The position numbers and the translations under genes are program-made. From contig BSDZ01000021.1 of NCBI GenBank assembly GCA_030268105.1, positions 1,426,001-1,490,000 of the forward strand: DNA of 64,000 nucleotides. Reading direction: 5' to 3'. Origin of the DNA: Volvox africanus (Eukaryota > Chlorophyta > Chlorophyceae > Chlamydomonadales > Volvocaceae). This document shows, piece by piece, positions 24,802-38,078 of this stretch; position 1 is the stretch's first letter; the number at the start of each line of letters is the position of its first letter. A model generated the notes under the pieces. The model had not been told where the DNA came from, did no database searches, and saw only the letters and a list, made by a program, of their open reading frames with translations.

Positions 24802-27800
24802 CTACCTGCCCGAGGGTATGCAACGCGATGGCAGCCATGGAAGTGGCTGGTGGTGGACCGGTGGCGTGGAAGGAGGTGAGGAGAGTGATTTGATAGATCC
24901 TTGATGCCCGTCTGCTGCAACCCAGGGACTCACCTCCAATGTCTGCTCCGCGATGCACAGCTCCTCGTCAGTGGGGATCACCAGCAGCCGGCACCGTGAG
25001 GTGGCGGCGGCGATGTCGCCGCAGCAGCCGCCCACGGTAGCATTGTTGGCGGCCACATCTAGCTCTAGACCCATACCCTACAGACACAGACCCCGGGGGT
25101 GTGACACCAGAAGGGATTCAAGTAGCCATATGTACAGGATGAGGTAAAGGGCTCTTGACGCGTGACATCAACTAGGCCCGAACGGATTTCACCCACGGTC
25201 GTCAGGGACACGAGCGGAAATGATGGGAACAGAATGCAGATCTGGGGCAGATCGGGACAGGCAAAGGCCGTGACCGGGCAGGGGCGCGGAGGGAGCGAAA
25301 GATATAATGCAAGCAATAGATATAGATATAACTGTCCCACAGCAGCAGTGTCTGGTACTAAATGGGAACCTTTCAGGAAGTCAGCGCCGCAGCCCAGTGC
25401 GCTTTAACATCCTATTGCTGGCGCGCCTTCTCCTTTGCCATCATTCCCAAATCCCGAAGACGGACCCAGCAGCCCTCGCCCTGTGCTTCCCTCACCCGTC
25501 AGCCACTTGACCGGGCCGCCTTGGCCGTCAACAGCCCCAAAGGACCTAACACTGTCCCCTAAAACCGGCGCTCCCGCAGACATGGACACTTTGGGAGGAA
25601 ATACGGTGCGTCGACCTTCCAGCGTGACTCAGCTTGCTCTTCGCTTCTTGGTTCCCCTTCGTAATCTCTAACTCTCAGCGTCCTGGTATTAGCACTCCGA
25701 ATTATCGCTGCAACAAACCCTCCCCAACATAGTTCATCAATTTAACCTACTGTGGTAAGTCCAACTGATGGCTGTGCGTTGATGTGTTTAATTAGAATGT
25801 TAGCCCTAAGGATATACACACATACCGAGCAGCAGCAGCAGCGGCAGTAGCAGCACTATCATCGCTACTGCTACCGCTACCGCCTCCTCACCTTGAGCGG
25901 TCCGAGGATAAGGCCCCGGATGTTCGACGAATTCTCCCCGATGCCCGCTGAGAACACTACCGCGTCCACCTGCGCACAGAACCGCGCCCGACATAATCCA
26001 GTGATGTATAAGGATGTATAAGGCCTACCTCCGGGAGAAAACACACCCTGTCGTTTGCGTTGAATGTGCCGCAATTGCGAAAAAATAGACACAAAACAGT
26101 ACCAGACCGCGCGTGTAAATTTGCGTTTGTAGGTCACACCACGCCCAAGGAGGCTGCTGAAGATTGCAGCGATTACGGTAATGTCGCGGTGCCTTCCGCC
26201 CAGGTCATTTTCAATTAGCGTCTTTGGCACATTCGCAATCACCCAGGACAATTAGTCCCTTAAGCATTGGGCGTTTGAATGTAAATACCCTCCTTTTCTC
26301 CCTTCCCCTTCGTCCTTGTCCCCGGACGCTGCACGGCCAGGCGCCTAAGGTCTTATGTACCTTCCCACCCAGCGCCGCCCAGTACGCGCCGATGTACTTC
26401 TGCACCCGGTATACGAACATGGCCAACCCCAGCTCCGAGCGAGGCTCGCCGCGTTGGGCGCCCTCAATAACAGTGCGCAGGTCATTGGAGCCCGTCAGAC
26501 CTAATAGCCCTGTAAGTGAGTTTGAAGTGAATTGCACAATTAATTCGCGGTCCCTAAGCGATTGCGTAGCTGCTGCCGCACTGCCCTTGGTCTGCGTATG
26601 CGTATGATGTACGTATGGTGGATTGTGACAGGTGAGGAGGTCGCAATCCTGTGGAGGAAACAGATAATCATATAGGGAACAACGTACCAGATTCCGGCGG
26701 CACATCGCCCCACATCCACCACATCCTACAAGGACATAATGCAAAATGCCCCTAGACACCCCTGTCCGCCTGCCACCAGTCCTTAATGCGGTGTGTCTTC
26801 CTCCCCTGATCGACCCCGGGTCCCGGCTCCACACACCGGACTTTTTGTTCATGAGGGTGTCCGTGTCCTGTCGGAAACGTGCAGACAAACGGAAGGGAAG
26901 GGTATGGATATAAGCCCTCCTGGGATTGTCAACTCGCAAAAGGATGAGAGCAGAGCTGCGATGACCCCCGAGCACGGGCCAGCCATGGTACCCACACAGC
27001 ATCACACCGTAGGGGACGCATGTGACCCCCAGACGAGTCTGTATCTGACCAACGTTGCTCCCTAATTCCGACGAACCGACCCAAACCATCCTACACCCAT
27101 GACCTACTTGCACAGACAGGTTAAGCTGCTTTTGTATAAACAACACCACTGCGGGGTCCAAATCGCCGCAGCGGGTGCCCATTAGCAATCTGAGGGCAAA
27201 GGCATGAATTCAAGAAAAGTCATTGGATCGTAGATGGTGGCGATAAAACTGCTTGGTATTACCTGACACTCGTCGCTAAGTGCAAAGTACAATAAGTCAT
27301 CATGGTCATGTCCGGTCCGGTCCGGTCATGTCCGTCCGGTTTCTAAAGCACACGATATGCCGCCTTCACCACATACAAGGCATCATATACAATTACGTGT
27401 GGTAGGTAACGGTGAAAGCTTACAGCTGCACGCAAGCCGCCGCATCTACTCTTCGCGGTTCCTTTGCAAGCCCAACCTCGTCATGTCCACCTACCCCTCC
27501 AGCGGGGTCATGCCCATAGAGGTGTCAATGCACTGGCCCCCCCGGATCGCCGCGATGCTGCTGCCGTTACCTACGAGCAAGACAACGAGTAGGGGCCCAG
27601 GTCACTAGATAAAGAGAATTCAGCCATCAGAATCAGCCTAAGACACGCCGCCCAGATGCATCACACTTGTAATTGATGTACTTGTACAAGTATCTTGCCC
27701 ATTCCCTCGCTTACATCACACATACTGCGAGCGACCCAATATCTCGCACTGCCGGCGACGATCAGTATGCGATCACTAAGCATGCGATGCTTCTCAGCGC

Positions 27801-28953
27801 GACAGCGTCTTTTCCAACACCATTTGCAGCCACCAACTACCAACAGCCACTTTCCACCCACCTAAATGGCACGTGATCACGTTGGTCTCCGAGACGGGTT
27901 TGTCCAGAATCCCTGGAGGCGAACGTTTTGCGTGTGGAGTTTTGTGAAGTTTTGCGGGACCCCATACGGGGTTGCATGTTGATAGACCACAAGACCACAA
28001 GGTGACCACACCAAAGAGTGTGATCCAACAGCCACTGGATAGTTATCACATGCAATTACGGTTGTTAGCAGTAACAGCTTCCACTGCTGCGTATGCTGCG
28101 GCTACATAGGTGGGTGTGCTGCGTGGCGGGAAATCTGCATTATTCTACGCGCACAGAGCAATTAATAAGACGATGCGCCCTGTCCCATACCATCCCAGCT
28201 AAGAAATCAATCAGTTGGGCACACGCTGCCTTGCCCACCAGCGGCCTGCTCCACAAGGTACTTGTGGCTGGTGCCGTGGAATCCATACCGCCGGATCTTG
28301 TGCTTTTCGTACAAATCGTATGGCAATCCATACATGAAAGCGTGCGAGGGCATGGTCTGATGGAATGCGGTATCAAATACCGCCACCTGAGGCGCTAGGG
28401 CAACGGATGGCCGGGCGGGGTCCCGGGACGGTTCAGAAGTTCTGAGCAAGAAAAATGCAGGTCACTTTATCTTTGCCCAATATAAGCGTTGGGACCGCAC
28501 CTGCGGAACCCCCTTGAACACTTTCTCCGCGGCATAGATTCCTTGCAGACCCGGCGGGTTGTGCAAGGGTGCCAGAACGGCAGCCTCCCGAATCTTCCCG
28601 ATGGTTTTATCTGTGAGTAACACTGGCTGGCTAATTTCAAGACCATGGACAACCCGGTGCCCAACCGCGACGACCTCGCGCGCAAATGAGTTTGAGGCAT
28701 TGTCCTTGATGAAGTCCAAGATGCTTTGCATCGCTCCAACATGGTCTTTGGCGGGGATTGTCAGCTCCCACTTGCGGCCCTTACCACCTTTGGCATCAGC
28801 CGGGGTGCTGGCTTTCAAGGTGCAGTTGACCGCATCTCCGATGCGATCGAACATTCCACCAATACCAGCTACAAAAGGCTGCAACCCAAACACCTTAAAT
28901 TTTAACGATGAGCTTCCAGCATTTAAAACCAGTAATTTGGAAGATGCCGACAT
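24802..28953 (-). CDS. ACK: Acetate kinase
   Basis: Acetate kinase (EC 2.7.2.1) interconverts acetate + ATP and acetyl phosphate + ADP. In algae it works with phosphotransacetylase in fermentation and acetate use. Nine exons fit in frame: 28953-28501, 28386-28239, 27912-27862, 27570-27495, 27189-27108, 26867-26837 (31 bases), 26509-26361, 25969-25892 and 25077-24934. Family motifs appear in order: [76 protein letters not shown] and [13 protein letters not shown]. About 404 residues, the normal length. The C-terminal end is unsettled: a GTGAGT donor follows at 24933, but the frame also stays open to a stop at 24802. No transit peptide is seen before MSASSK, so the encoded form looks cytosolic unless a 5' exon was missed. 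It lies head-away from VARL gene B and converges with VARL gene A. Confidence 0.95.
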
Positions 28954-31900
28954 TTTGCAACACCGTGGTCGCACCAGTTGATTGTCGCCCGAAGCCTACA
29001 GGATAAGCCAAGTGGTCGATGGTGTGTGTAAAGTGGGCAATTCGCAGTAACCCATGAGTGCGATGGACCATTTCCCGTACCATCGGAGTTTCGTGCTCAG
29101 CAATGGTTTCTATGTTTCTATCTTCGGGCCTTTCGTTGTGTAAGGATTCGGGAGGGTTATCATGAGATGGCCCAAATTTTCCGGGGGATTGCAACTTGTC
29201 CTCACCAGTATTACGCCGAGAATAAAGCAGGTTCCAAGGTGTTCGCGGTTTCTGCACGCTATAAACCTATTATCGTATGAGAGCTGATCTCGTCTCAGAT
29301 TTACTTCAGTCGTATGGTTGTTTCCTGCTTTGTGGCTTACAGAGTGGCTTCAATAAGCTTAATGAACGATAAACCGCGATGAGAAATTGTTGTAAATCGC
29401 ACGTGTATGTACTCGTTAGATTCAACTTAATTTTTGACTAGGTCTACGCTGGCGTTATTGTGAAGAGGGGTTGGGCGAGAGTTAGAGGAGAGGGGGAAGC
29501 GGGGGAAACGGAGGGCGCTGAGGATAGCTTTTCTGCCGTTGCCCATCATTCTGTCTCCGTTTTTGGAAGTGCACCAGCCAACCTCCTGCTCGCACATCCT
29601 CGCATTGACCTGCTTTCGTGTTGACCTATGCACACACATACATAGCGTTCTGCACGTAGGTGCAAAGTCGTGGAATAAGCGAGTGTCACACTTGCAAGCG
29701 CAAGCATACCATCATGGTGCGTGTCCGCGTGGTTGGGCAGCTCACCAGGAACTAGCCGCCTTACAGTTCCCATATTACGACTGCATCCAGCAGCTCCCAG
29801 GTCCCTGCTACGCATTACATGTCAACCCTTTATGCTGCCGTTGGTCGTATACTAGCTTTCCCTTTCCCTGCACCCTGAACGGCTGTGAAAGAAACTTGGA
29901 GTGTGGGATTACAATAGAGATGCTGCCGCATGGGGAAAGATGGCCACCTCACCACTAACCGTTACGAGGAATACAATCGTTTGAGGCAAAGAATGGCTGA
30001 GTCTCTCTACGATTGGGTTCCACGCCGGTGAAAGCCCAGAATGGCCTTCCCGCCTACTCCAGTGCTTCTTGTCAAAGACTTAGGGTTTCACATAATATCC
30101 TTATTTTAGTCATGCTTTGTGTAATTGATTCCTGATGTCTATGGCTTTCTGGGGACAAAACTATGCTGTTCACTACGCCCTTTTCTTTTGCACCCTTTTC
30201 TTTTGAAACCCTTGGAAGTGCGTACTATGCTTCTGATACAGGCATTAAATGAAGCACAGGGTGTGAATGCGCGCCTGGGCAAAATTCTCATCTTTCCTAG
30301 AAAGGCCTTGCTTGAATGGCGGGAGTAGCGAGACCACTCTCGCTGGCGTTTCCGTACGACAGTGCCAGGATGCAGCAAAGATCCAGCTTACAAAGTAATA
30401 CACCAATTCCGCAAATATCAGTATCACTCTTAAGGTTATGCGGCATTTAAGTCAACCAACCCAAGGAAACGGCCTTACCGTTTCGAGTACGTTGAAATTG
30501 CGAACATCGATCCTGCCACATATTGAAAATTATACTACATAATCTTTATCGCGCTATATCCTTTTGATGTCTACTATGTTAGGATTGATACCACAGCGCT
30601 CTAGCCATATGGCATATAGAGCCAGGTTTAGCACGCATGGTGTTATTGAGCTTACAAAGGTGATAAATTAAAACTTACTGCAATAAATTTATAATGTGAA
30701 ACATGGATTTCAGGGTGGAACGATTGGTTCGACCGTACTTTCCTGTCCCGTGTTGCCCTCGGGCTCGCGGTCGGTTCGTCTCCTTCGCATGACCCTGCAT
30801 GACGTACCAGATAGCCAAGACAGGTCAAGTATTGTGGGCGCCAACTCGTCTTAAATCATGTAAAAGAATATGCACTATAATTCCTTACTCGCGTTCCTGT
30901 AAGTTTGAGACACTGAGGTGATTGGCCATTGGGGCCATTGGTGCTTCGCATAGGATCGCAAAGGGTTCGAACGTGCTTCTACCTTCAGAAGAACCCCGAG
31001 ATATTATGATGAAATTTTATTTCTATTGTAGGATAAAATCTTTTCTATGCTGACAGAAACACAGGTTAAGTTCATTGTTATAGCGGCTGCAGCTGCCGCG
31101 ACCGTCCGCGACCGTTGCTGCAGCGGCTGCTTGTTGCAGCTTGCAGCTTGTTCAAATGGACATGGAATGCCATGGCCGATCATGATGTCCACTGAAGGAC
31201 CTTGTGTGTTTGCGAATAATGAAAATAACTCCGATCAATAATTATGAATCTGCCCCCATCTATTTCGACCCCCTTGGGGGGAATGAAAGCGCCCACAAGG
31301 TGGGACCTTACATGGGCTTCAGCCAGCAGCGATAAGACCACTTCCCTGCCCCCGATGGGATAACAGTTCTTTTTCATGGTTTCTGCTCAGAGATCTCCGA
31401 GAGTTCGATAGGCTATGCCTGCAAATAACTTGATTTCGTGCGACCTTTCTTGTTATCGATGTGGCCGATGCGGTGTGCCCTTGACACGTTTGCCTGGAAC
31501 CATTGTTCCACTGTCCATCCTGTAAACATTCGTCGGCCAATGCTACGGTGCACTTGTCATACATCCGGATGCAATATGCACGGTCGTGCTAATGTCCGTT
31601 TGCTGCTGTAGCTGTCACCGCACCACTGCCTCATCACATGCCTCCATCCTCTCTCCAACTCCACACCGCCGCAGAGCATGTCTACCGTCTACTTTTGTTT
31701 GTAAGCTGTTGACGCCCAGATGTATCGAGTCGTAGCTCGGTCGTGACGTGACGCTAAGTGTCAACCGCTCGGAAAGCGTTTGGAAGGAGAGGGGGTCAGC
31801 GCAGGGGAGGTCCTGAAGCTGTCGCCAAACCATGACGGCCTATGGCTGAGTAAACCCTGAGGCTGGGTGTATGCTTCGCTCCTATGAAGCTCAAAACTAA

Positions 31901-33595
31901 ATCTGTAGCTGGTGTTTGCTGAAACTTCCCGTAAGGAGATCCTTTGGCTACATGCAAAACGCATTTGTTGCTGCAAAGGTACCGGGGATGTATCTCAGAT
32001 ACCGCATCAGCCAGGTCGCTCTCGAATGATTTCCGTCATTTTAATCAAGTGATCAAGTTATGCTGGTGGTCGTGTCAGAGTCCTCGTAGGGGATACCGCC
32101 TGGTTAGCCTAACGTCCCGCTTTAGACGGCGACAAAAGCCTAAGAGATATACGACTGGCTGTGGCTTTTATTTCTTCGCTCTTAGCAGTTCCTGTGATGC
32201 AAAAGTGCGAGTCGTTCCGTCACTTCCCAGAAGCAACGGGTACGGTCGCGAGAAGGTGAACTCCTAGACTGCATACATTAATCCATGCGCACATAAGCTA
32301 ACCCTATAAGCGTTCAAGGCACCCTGACTATACCGCTTGGATTATATTGCCAATCGCATTTCTAATCGATTCACGACCCGAGGTATCGAAGACTCGACGA
32401 AAGTTTCCTGTAATAAGACAGGACTTCACCTTGCGTGTCATTACATGTGATATAATTTAAATTTTTAAGTATTCAAACTTTTTCCCGGAGCCATTAGCGG
32501 ATGCGCTGCGTTGTGACGTTAATCGCGCATTATGCGATCAGATCCAGCGTCGTTTGCGGGACGAAGGCAGCTTCTTCCCAGCCCCCTCCAAGCGTTAGAG
32601 CAGTTTATCTTACAAGACTGTGTTCTTTGCCATGCGAGTCATTTTATAGTAAGGATGTTGATATCGCTTGTTTGTTGATAACCTAGCATAATACACGTAC
32701 CGAGACAGGTGAAACTTGTAACACCTGCCTAAAATTATCCTGAAGTTTTATGAAAAAGAAAAAAGTCGTGCTGAATCGAGTGCGGAGTGGACTTATGACC
32801 ACGTTTGCCGGGGAGTCGCGGGACTGACGGACAACTCAGGATTGTACGATTGTGTGTTCCACGAAAACAAATTCTTACAGTTAAGCATAATGATCAGGTG
32901 ATGATACTGGCGCTTAGACATTTTTGTTGGTTTGAAGCAGTGTTCCTTAGCTGTGTGTGTTGTGATTTTATCGTTTTTAGCAATATCTCAACATGAATTT
33001 CTCAACTGGCCTAGATCTTGATTGTCGTGCACCACATGTTTTCCGCTAGGTGGACCGCACACTTTCATTCGTGTCGAACGGAACGCACCGTAAAACCTAT
33101 GCGCAACGGGCCAGGTTCCAAGCTACGACTACAATTTATGATCTCGGTAGGTTGTCCAACTGCATTAGCTTGAGAAAGCAGCTGCCGGCCTTACAAGGTC
33201 TGAGAGTTTGACAAAGGGAAGAGCCGCAGGGCGGGCTTCATCCTTGCGCCATGTGCCTTTCCTTACCAGTTGAATAGTGATTATAATTCCTGTGTGATTG
33301 CTGCAACTAGTCGGGGCGGTCGCTTGTTTTTGGCCTATCCCAGGAGCTTTTCATGTTGCCACACCTCAGCAACCGGACGGCAATAGTCAAAGGCGTCAAG
33401 ATTTAGCGCCTGTGCTTGATCTATGATAGCTAAGCATCGCATTATACTACCTCATCAGTTCAACCGTGCCTCGCTCCTAACTTGACGTGTGCCGCGGACA
33501 CGATTATGTTTTGTTGGTCGGTCGACTCTTCGCAGGCCGCACAGCTTTTATCTCCCTGAAGGCTCATCGTTTCAGTCAATCTGAACTGTCGTTGT
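28954..33595. other. Divergent intergenic region upstream of ACK and VARL gene B
   Basis: AT-rich, no supportable gene. It should contain the promoters of ACK (leftward) and VARL gene B (rightward), and may hold non-coding 5' exons of the latter. I see no clear TATA box or transposon. Confidence 0.5.
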
Positions 33596-36500
33596 ATGCA
33601 AGGTGCTGCTCTAGGCCCGATTGGGCCGTCAGGTTCCCAAAACAGCGACGCAAAGGCGAGGCCCAAGGCCAATCTCCAGGATCTAGCCACAGCTGCTGCA
33701 GGCCTCAGCGCCGAAAGTGGCAGCAGTGACAGCTGCGGAGCCTGCATAGGCACCCCGCGTTCGCTATCCACGGCGGGGATACCGCCATCCCTTACCAGCG
33801 GTGCAGCAGTTGCGGCGCCTCGACCGAATGCAGCATTGTCAGGCCGCGAGCGAGATCTGCCTTCATCACACGCTGAAACCCCGCACGCTCACACCCGGAG
33901 TCATAGGTGCAGCAGCGACGTGTTACCACCAGTAGAAAGCAAGTACAGCATGGATCGGGATGAACTGCAGCGAAATCCCCTGCACGCGGCCGTGACAACC
34001 GGCGGCCCCTCTCCTGGTGGGGCCTCCATGCCTTCCCACATCAACACCGCATCCATGTTGCAACAGCTGCAAATGCTGGTGGCACGGGGCATCATCTGCG
34101 GACGTGATGATGGAGACCTGGACGGGGATAAAGGCGGGAGAGACGGCGGGAGCACGGCGGCAGCTGCCATCGCAGCCGCAGCCGCCGCTGCAGCCCAGCA
34201 GGACGGCGCTAACGTTGCTGCCCCCAGATCACGGGGAGCCAACTTAGATGGCAGCTATGATTCATCCTTTCGGTTGAGTACGCAGCCAAATGGCGAACCG
34301 CAGAGCGTTGGTAGTTTTGGCGGTTACGGCATGCCTCTGTACGTCCATGGGTCGGGAAAAGCTAACGCTGCTGCGGCAGCGGCGGCGGCGGCAGCGGACG
34401 TAGGTGGCGGCGGGGACTTTAAAGCCGGACCGGGCCGGCGGCCCCGCAAGCGCTCCGCTGCTACCGATCCCGACGATGCTCCACACGACCGAAACAGCCC
34501 GCGGGGAGAGAGCTTCGAAGGATATGAACTGCCGCAACGGGCTGGCCATGCTGTCTTGGCTGGCGATACCGCCACGCCTCCGACGCAGCACCACCATGCC
34601 ATTATGGAGGGGTGCACACGGGACGCAAGCACTACCGATTTGGCGGCGACAGAACCCTACCGTCGCGACCCTGCTGGTGGCGAGGGTGATGGCGGTGTCG
34701 ACGCCGACGGTGTGGGTGTTCCTGGAGCCACTGACGACGGGGGCTCCTTGTTTGCGTCGGAATTGCCACCGCCAGTTGAGGTGACGGTGGCAGTTCGCGT
34801 GGGTAGCGGCCGCAGCGGAGAGGAGGATGCCCGGCACGGCAATAGCAGCTACGTGAAGGGCCTTGTGTGCGGCGTGTTCGAGCCGGCTCTTTACATGAAC
34901 CGCTTGGACTGCATTCGCTACCGCGGCCACTTCATCAGCAGGAGCCACTTTGAGAAGGTGTGGTGCGCTAAAGAGAACGAGGAGGGATGCAGGTGGCAGT
35001 TGTAGGGAGATGGCGCCGCTACTGTGCAACGGGCGTCCCCGGGACGAGCTCGGGCAACCCAAAAGATTACTGTCCCCCCGCGCATGGGCTAAAGTGGGGT
35101 GGGGTATCTGCAGCATCAACCTCTGTGCAATAATAAAATATGGCCGCACCTGCAGCGGCTTTGCGCTGCTATACGTTTCTTGCCTTGCAATATGGCCTTG
35201 CAATACGGCCCCTCTGCCCTGCTCGCGCTTCTTGGGTCTCTCTCGCAACTCGGTACGCAAGAACGCATTCCAATCTTCCCAAGATTTCAACTTGCCTTCA
35301 TAATACGCCCTAGTATTCGGCCTGCGCTTTCATGCCTCTCGGATTCTGCGGTCTCTTTCCCGATGTCTGTGCCAGATCGGGGGAAGCAGCATGGCGAAAT
35401 GGTACCGCTCCATCCGTGTGTTGCCTGATTTGGAGCCGCTGGGCGAATGGCTGGAGCGCCACGGCATGCCCGTCACTAAGGGCCCGGCGCGCAGGTACCG
35501 CCCCCGCAAGCAGCAAGGCGGAGGCAGCAGCGGCGGCGGTGCGGGCGGTGGAGGTGGAGGTGGCGGCAGCGCCGCTGCCGTTGGCGCAGTTGGGGTGAAC
35601 GTCGCGGACGGTGGGGTTGAGGTGAGCGGTGGCGCCGGGGAACCGGAGCCGGTGGTACCGCCAAAGTACATAGCTGGCTCAGGGGAGGTCTGTTCCTCTT
35701 CCTGCGGCGGTGGCGGTGGCGGTGACGGCAGCGGAGGAGCCAGTGGGGGAGGAGGCTCGCAACGGCCGCGGCAGCAGCCTGGCGGATCGCAGGGCACTGC
35801 CTTATCGCTGCAGCACCAGCATCAGACCGTCATCACGACGGGCATCCAAGGGGGCGTGGTAATGCGCCTGCAACAAATCGGGGAGACGGGCCAGGGAGCT
35901 AGCCAAGGCGTGAAGATGGAAGATGTGAAGATAGAAGGGGGGCCTGGTAGAGCAGGACGGGAGCTGCCGGCTGCAGCAACGGCAGCGGCCGATGGTGAGC
36001 CAAGCGACGATGAGGCGGAAGGTACAGCAGCGCTCATCTCCCTCAGTATGCAAGGCGCCAACGGCGGGCCCGCACCAGCAGCAGCATGGTCTCTCCGGGA
36101 TGCTGCCGCTGGCCACGGGTGTGCGGGCGGGGAGGCATACTCACCCAAGGTGCTGTTGCAGAGACGGCAACAGCAATTGCCACCGCTGCCGCCGCCGCAG
36201 CGGCAAGGTCGAGTGAACTTGGCGACAAGACCACTGCTCTACCAGGGCGGCGGCGGCGCAGCTGGCGGGGCTGTAGGAGACTACGACGTCGTCGAGAGTG
36301 AGGGCTTGGATAGGACGGCGACAGAGCGGCAGAGCGGGGAGCTTGGCGGCGCAGGGAGCTACCAGCGGCAGGTGTGCGGGGCGTCCCGCGGCGGCGGCGG
36401 CCTGAAGGGCGACGCATCCACGGGTCGGATTGCGCCACAGCACAACACCGCGATTTCGGCGCTCGGGCACAAAGATGCCGTTGCGGCATTAGCAGCGGCA

Positions 36501-38078
36501 GCTGCTGCCAGGGCCGAAGGGCCAGCGGCGGCGGTAGCAGGGCCGCCTCTGCAGCATCCTTCCCTGGGCGTTTCCTCAGCCACTGCCGCAGTGGCGGCTG
36601 CGGCCACGCGACTACGTGGCCTCGCCGGCAAGGGAGAGTCCGGAGACGTCGAGATTGTGGATCGTGTTGGGTCTCGAGATGCACGGTACATGCATGAGGA
36701 CGCGTTTGGCACCGAGAAGGTCAATGGGGATGTGGACGACTACGGATACTATTCCGAGCGCCCGTGGCAACGCGGCGGCGTCATTGCTCCACGGGGTGTA
36801 GTCGTGGATGAACAGGGCATGCCGGCGACGGCCGCCAGAAGGATGACTGCCTCACGACTGCCTGTCAGCTCATCCAGCTTGGAGGAGGAACCCCCGCCGA
36901 TGGCGGAGGCGAGTTATTTGGCAGCCGCCGCTGCCGCTGCGGCCAAGGGCCGCGTTGTGCCATCACAGTTTGCGGACGGGGTGCCGGACAGCACCCTGGA
37001 GGGCACAGCGGCTCAGAAGAACCTCGTTGACGACGGCCTCGACATGCGGTATGGCGACGCTGAGGATACGGACGCTGAGGACGAGGAACAGCTCCAGGCC
37101 TACCTCATGTCTGTGGGCGCTCCAGCACTGCTGCGAAGTATCCAGTTAGAGCAAAGGGAGCTGCTGAACAGGTGGCGGCGGTTGGAGAGCATGAGGCACA
37201 GACTAGAGGACTTGCATAATCAACCGCGCGCTGGCGGTGCACCGAAGGTGGAGACCGCCGTCGGCCGGCGGGCCCCGGCGTACGACGCGCTGCTGCAGCA
37301 CACTGCCGCGGCAATAGATGAGTGTCCCGATAGAAGCCGCGGCCGTGTCGGTAGCGGTGGCGCCGCCGCCACCAAAAGACCCCGTGGGGAGATCGCGTCT
37401 GTAGCGATTAGCGGGCATCGAATGTTGGAGCAAGACATGTTCGGTACAGGGCATGGCGGAGCCCATATTTTGTATGAGGATAACGGGGGGGACGGGAACG
37501 GGGGTGGACTCAGGGTTTTGGACCCATCGCGGCTGGCGGAGGTATACGCCTCGGTGGCTGGCGGCGACATTGGAGGCGTGCACGTGCGCCGTGGCCAAGG
37601 GACGGAAGTTGCGCAGCCGCAGCCGTCACTGGTACGGATTGTACATCGAGGCCAGCCAGTGGCGCGCGGCGGCGAAGCCAGGGAGCTGGTGCTTGCGGTC
37701 GACGAGGACGAGGCGTACGGCTCGTACCGCGGCCATGGCCGAGGGCGAGCGGTGGTCTGTGAGGAGCTGCCCCCCGGGACGCGGCTTCCACCAACGGCGA
37801 TGGCGGCGCTGCGGCAGCAGGTCTGGCAACGGTCCCATGTGCGTGTGGAGGCACCTCCTCCCAGATGGAGCAGACAGCACCTCAGGGCTGGCGGCGGCGC
37901 TAGCGGCGCTGGCGCCGTGGCCCATGCGGACGAACTGCGTGCCGCTGCCCAATATGCCGTACATATTGGAGGAGTGTCACGTGGCGGCGGCGCAGCTTCT
38001 TATGGCAGCCCGGAGCGAGGAGACGAACATGGTGGCGTTAATGCCGTGGCACACGGTGTTGGCGGCAACTGGCGGTAG
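33596..38078 (+). CDS. VARL gene B: RegA/Rls-family SAND-domain regulator
   Basis: Second VARL paralogue, probably a nuclear transcriptional regulator. Exons 33596-34957 (GAGAAG|GTGTGG) and 35376-38078 (GCCAG| acceptor) join in phase 0 to 1,354 residues. The start is the first ATG after an in-frame stop; an upstream exon remains possible. The SAND domain covers about residues 422-490: CGVFEPALY, DCIRYRGHF and SRSHFEK, then IGGSSMAKWYRSIR and LGEWLERHGMPV. Trp at the GRW position of gene A is Phe here. EVTVAVRV stands about 22 residues before the domain. Likely nuclear signals are RRPRKRSA in the first exon and TKRPRGE near the C-terminus. Gly and Ala tracts are common. An acidic patch at about 37,060 is followed by a coiled-coil-like helix (EQLQAYLMS...LEDLHNQ). 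The intron interrupts the same codon position as in gene A. A further 3' intron near the stop cannot be excluded. Confidence 0.85.

Noticed and set aside
32498..32597. Possible coding exon (reads DALRCDVNRALCDQIQRRL) upstream of VARL gene B
   Set aside because: It looks amphipathic and follows an AG, but it ends at a stop, no good donor precedes that stop, and similarity to the gene A candidate exon is weak.
34262..35290. 342-codon open frame on the minus strand of VARL gene B
   Set aside because: It is the reverse reading of a GC-rich coding exon. It crosses the VARL intron and shows no domain.
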